The position numbers and the translations under genes are program-made. A DNA stretch of 64,000 nt from Collinsella sp. (lineage in GTDB: Bacteria; Actinomycetota; Coriobacteriia; Coriobacteriales; Coriobacteriaceae). The notes below the pieces were generated by a model, which was given only the letters and a program-made list of their open reading frames with translations, did no database searches and was not told the origin of the DNA. This document shows positions 61,852-64,000 of this stretch, piece by piece (the stretch's first letter is position 1; each line of letters opens with the position of its first letter). The stretch lies in the NCBI GenBank assembly GCA_019414565.1, contig DXLU01000007.1, positions 1-64,000 of the forward strand. The letters are read 5' to 3'.

Positions 61852-62376
61852 CTACTGCTGAGCCTGCCCCTCGGTACCGATGTGAACATCGACGATAACC
61901 TGGCGGTAGCTAATACCGCAGGAGTCGAGAATGCGGCGGCTGATGCGGCCGTCGTCGGTGTCGGCGTACTTGTTGTCCAGGTAGACAACCTCGCCCACAC
62001 CCACCTGCGCCAAAATCTTAGCGCAGTCGTGGCACGGGAACAGCGTGACGTAGACCGTGGAACCCTCGAGGTCCTTGAGCGAGCCACGGTAGTTGAGCAC
62101 GGCGTTGGCCTCGGCATGGACCACGTAGTTGTGCTTGTCCTGCAGCGGGTCGTCGCTCGTACCCCACGGGAAAAAGTCGTCGTTGAGCGCCGAGGGCGTA
62201 CCGTTGTAGCCCACCGAAAGGATACGGTGGTTGGTGCTGGCGATGCACGCACCCACCTGCGTGTTGGGGTCCTTGCTGCGGCGCTGTGCGGCGATGGCCA
62301 CGCTCATAAAGAACTCGTCCCAGCTAATGACGTCCAGGCGCTTGCCTGACGAAGTTTGATGAAGATCGTCCGACAT
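61852..62376 (-). CDS. deoxycytidylate deaminase (ComEB/dCMP deaminase family)
   Basis: The 174-residue zinc deaminase converts dCMP to dUMP for thymidylate supply. VVHAEANAVLNY holds the His and catalytic Glu, and LFPCHDCAKIL holds the two zinc-binding Cys. N-terminal SWDEFFMSVAIAAQRRSKDP and TQVGACI are typical. The start at 62376 has GGAGG eight bases before; an ATG 36 bases upstream lacks one. Confidence 0.94.
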   Translation of the reverse strand: MSDDLHQTSSGKRLDVISWDEFFMSVAIAAQRRSKDPNTQVGACIASTNHRILSVGYNGTPSALNDDFFPWGTSDDPLQDKHNYVVHAEANAVLNYRGSLKDLEGSTVYVTLFPCHDCAKILAQVGVGEVVYLDNKYADTDDGRISRRILDSCGISYRQVIVDVHIGTEGQAQQ

Positions 62377-62461
62377 GGCAGACACCTCCGTAATCGCAAT
62401 AGTTTGACCCATTGTAGCAGGTGAAAGGTGGGGGGCGTTTGTCCCACCGGCGCCCTCACTT

Positions 62462-63313
62462 TTACACGCGGCGGGGCTTTTGGTTGATGCGGTAGAGCTC
62501 GGCGAGTCCTCGCAACGTCAGCGCGTCGTCTACCGTCAGGCTGTGGCCGACCAGCGACGCGAGCGCCTCGGCATCGTCGCCGGTAATGACGATGGGCACG
62601 TCGCCCTCCCCCGAGGCCTTGGTCGCGCGCATCTCGGCAAGCACCATGTCGAGCATGCCGTCGATGCGTGCCACCTCGCCCAGAACCACGCCCGAACGCA
62701 TGGCCTCGCGCGTGTTGCGGCCGATCACATGCGTGGGTGCCGAGGGCTCGACCTGCGGCAGACGCGCCGCAGCAGCCGAAAGCGAGCGGGCGCCAAGCGC
62801 CAGACCCGGCGCGATGACGCCGCCCACAAAGGTGCCGCGCGCGTCGATGACCTCGATATTGGTCGTGGTACCCAAGTCGATCACGATGCACGGAGAGCCG
62901 TAGACGGCACGGGCCGCCACGGCGTCGGCAATGCGGTCGGGGCCGATCTCGGCCGGGTCGTCGTAGCGGACGGGCATGCCGGTCTTGAGGCCCGGCCCCA
63001 CGGTGAGCACGCGCCCCGTGCAGGTGCGAAAAAGTGCCGCCTTCCACGGACGCTCGAGCGCCGGCACCACGCAACTCAGGACTGCAGCTGCGGGAACGAG
63101 CGCGCCGGGCATGCCCGCATCGGCCGCCAGCGCGGCCATGACTTGAGCGAGACGCATACGCGCTTCGTCGGCCGTAATGCTCGACGGCGTCGTGATCTCG
63201 CACGTCGCAAGCGGGCATTCCTGTGCCGCGGCCGAATCCTCGGCAAACAGGCCAAAGCGAATGAACGTGTTGCCCACGTCGACCGTCAATATATATGCGC
63301 ACCCATTAAGCAT
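62462..63313 (-). CDS. coaX: type III pantothenate kinase
   Basis: The 283-residue enzyme phosphorylates pantothenate, the first CoA step. ASKHA motifs are ILTVDVGNTFIRFGLF (DxGNT), EIGPDRIADAVAA (GxDR) and VIDLGTTTNIEVID. The start at 63313 has AAGGAG before it. It is divergent from the OPT transporter at 63505; the gap 63314-63504 shows no clear operator. Confidence 0.93.
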   Translation of the reverse strand: MLNGCAYILTVDVGNTFIRFGLFAEDSAAAQECPLATCEITTPSSITADEARMRLAQVMAALAADAGMPGALVPAAAVLSCVVPALERPWKAALFRTCTGRVLTVGPGLKTGMPVRYDDPAEIGPDRIADAVAARAVYGSPCIVIDLGTTTNIEVIDARGTFVGGVIAPGLALGARSLSAAAARLPQVEPSAPTHVIGRNTREAMRSGVVLGEVARIDGMLDMVLAEMRATKASGEGDVPIVITGDDAEALASLVGHSLTVDDALTLRGLAELYRINQKPRRV

Positions 63314-63504
63314 CGTCGGCGCTCCTTTCGTCTGCCCAGCAGTATATCGCCTACCTAAACCAGTCATCCCAAAATGACTGGCTTGCGGTTATACTGATGC
63401 GCGGCCGCGCGCGAGCTCACGCGGCGGCCCTTGGTAACCCGACTTCCCGCGCCGTATCCGTAACGGCGCTCCCGGGGAAGCGGATATACGCAAAGGAGTT
63501 TTAT

Positions 63505-64000
63505 ATGAGCAATCCCTCGAACCGCGCTTCGATGCGCGGGCAACTCACGCTGCGCGGAGTCGTCATCGGCGTCCTTGGCTGCGTGATCATCACGGCAAGC
63601 TCGGCCTACACTGCCCTCAAGATGGGCGCACTCCCCTGGCCGATCGTCTTCGCTGCCGTCATCTCGCTGTTCTTCCTTAAGCTCATGGGCAACGCTAGCC
63701 TCAACGAGGCAAACGTCACCCACACCATCATGTCCGCAGGCGCCATGGTCGCCGGCGGTCTGGCGTTTACCATCCCGGGCGCCTGGATGCTGGGCTATGC
63801 CGACCAGATCAGCTGGCTCGACATGTTTATCGTGGCACTCGCCGGCACCATCCTGGGCTTGCTGGCCACGGCACTCATCCACCGTCACTTTATCGTGGAC
63901 GCCGCGCTTGAGTTCCCCACTGGCAACGCCGCAGCTCAGACCCTGCGCGCGACCGAGGCCGGCGGCAAGACCGGCAAGCAGCTCTTTGGCTCCATGGCCA
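63505..64000 (+). CDS. OPT family oligopeptide transporter, 5' part
   Basis: The gene runs off the window end after 165 codons. It starts MSNPSNRASMRGQLTLRGVV, then VLGCVIITASSAYTALKMG, the conserved first helix of OPT proteins. EANVTHTIMSAGAMVAGG and LEFPTGNAAAQTLRA follow. Members take up oligopeptides or metal chelates. The RBS AAAGGAG is before the ATG at 63505. Confidence 0.9.
   Translation, partial: MSNPSNRASMRGQLTLRGVVIGVLGCVIITASSAYTALKMGALPWPIVFAAVISLFFLKLMGNASLNEANVTHTIMSAGAMVAGGLAFTIPGAWMLGYADQISWLDMFIVALAGTILGLLATALIHRHFIVDAALEFPTGNAAAQTLRATEAGGKTGKQLFGSMA

Overview
The window is GC-rich bacterial chromosome with short intergenic gaps. Almost every housekeeping gene is on the minus strand, and only a few genes or pairs (mechanosensitive channel group, mntP, hipBA, an M20 hydrolase, an OPT transporter start) are on plus. 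Gene content and order suggest a Coriobacteriia (Actinomycetota) member, most probably Collinsella. This is an inference from protein character and synteny, because no 16S rRNA is present. No phage, complete insertion sequence or CRISPR array is visible.

Reading the minus strand from about 28.4 kb down to 3.7 kb, the order is veg, ispE, tRNA-Pro, tatA, greA, lysS, (thrE-like), clpC, pepD, disA, ispD, ispF, cysS, rlmB, yacP, tRNA-Thr, tRNA-Tyr/Thr/Met, tuf, rpmG, tRNA-Trp, secE, nusG, rplK, rplA. This is the same skeleton as the Bacillus veg-ispE ... lysS ... clpC-disA-ispD-ispF ... cysS-rlmB-yacP ... rpmG-secE-nusG-rplKA region, with losses (ctsR/mcsAB, radA, sigH, rplJL) and insertions. The main insertion is a plus-strand block holding a Mn2+-riboswitch-controlled mntP and a hipBA toxin-antitoxin operon with a clear operator.

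From 28.4 to 46.5 kb come tRNA and nucleotide quality control (dtd, rdgB, rph), cell wall genes (murI, murE), asnB, tRNA-Val followed by a tandem repeat array and a MITE-like element, the argCJBD operon behind an ArgR-like box, two PPOX-fold proteins, and a riboflavin ECF transporter operon (ribU, fused ecfA1A2, ecfT) under an FMN riboswitch. From 46.5 to 64 kb come groES-groL, two unrelated amidohydrolases, a frameshifted zinc-ribbon membrane protein, a YitT protein, the amaP/DUF2273/asp23 envelope-stress operon, yebC, a large DUF6020 membrane protein, lgt, a NifU-type scaffold, a dCMP deaminase, coaX and the start of an OPT transporter.

The least expected content is non-coding. There are several families of palindromic repeats: (a) four very long imperfect hairpins (about 100 to 211 bp) placed 3' of minus-strand genes; (b) short hairpins with a GGGGACAGG-like core whose first bases are the TAA stop codon of the preceding gene; (c) clustered GAGCGTGGATAATCTCCC and CTCGATCTGTAACA palindromes in two gene-free stretches; (d) an about 185-bp tandem array carrying copies of the tRNA-Val 3' end; (e) an about 218-bp element with 33-bp terminal inverted repeats. 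These are the best candidates for undescribed biology here.
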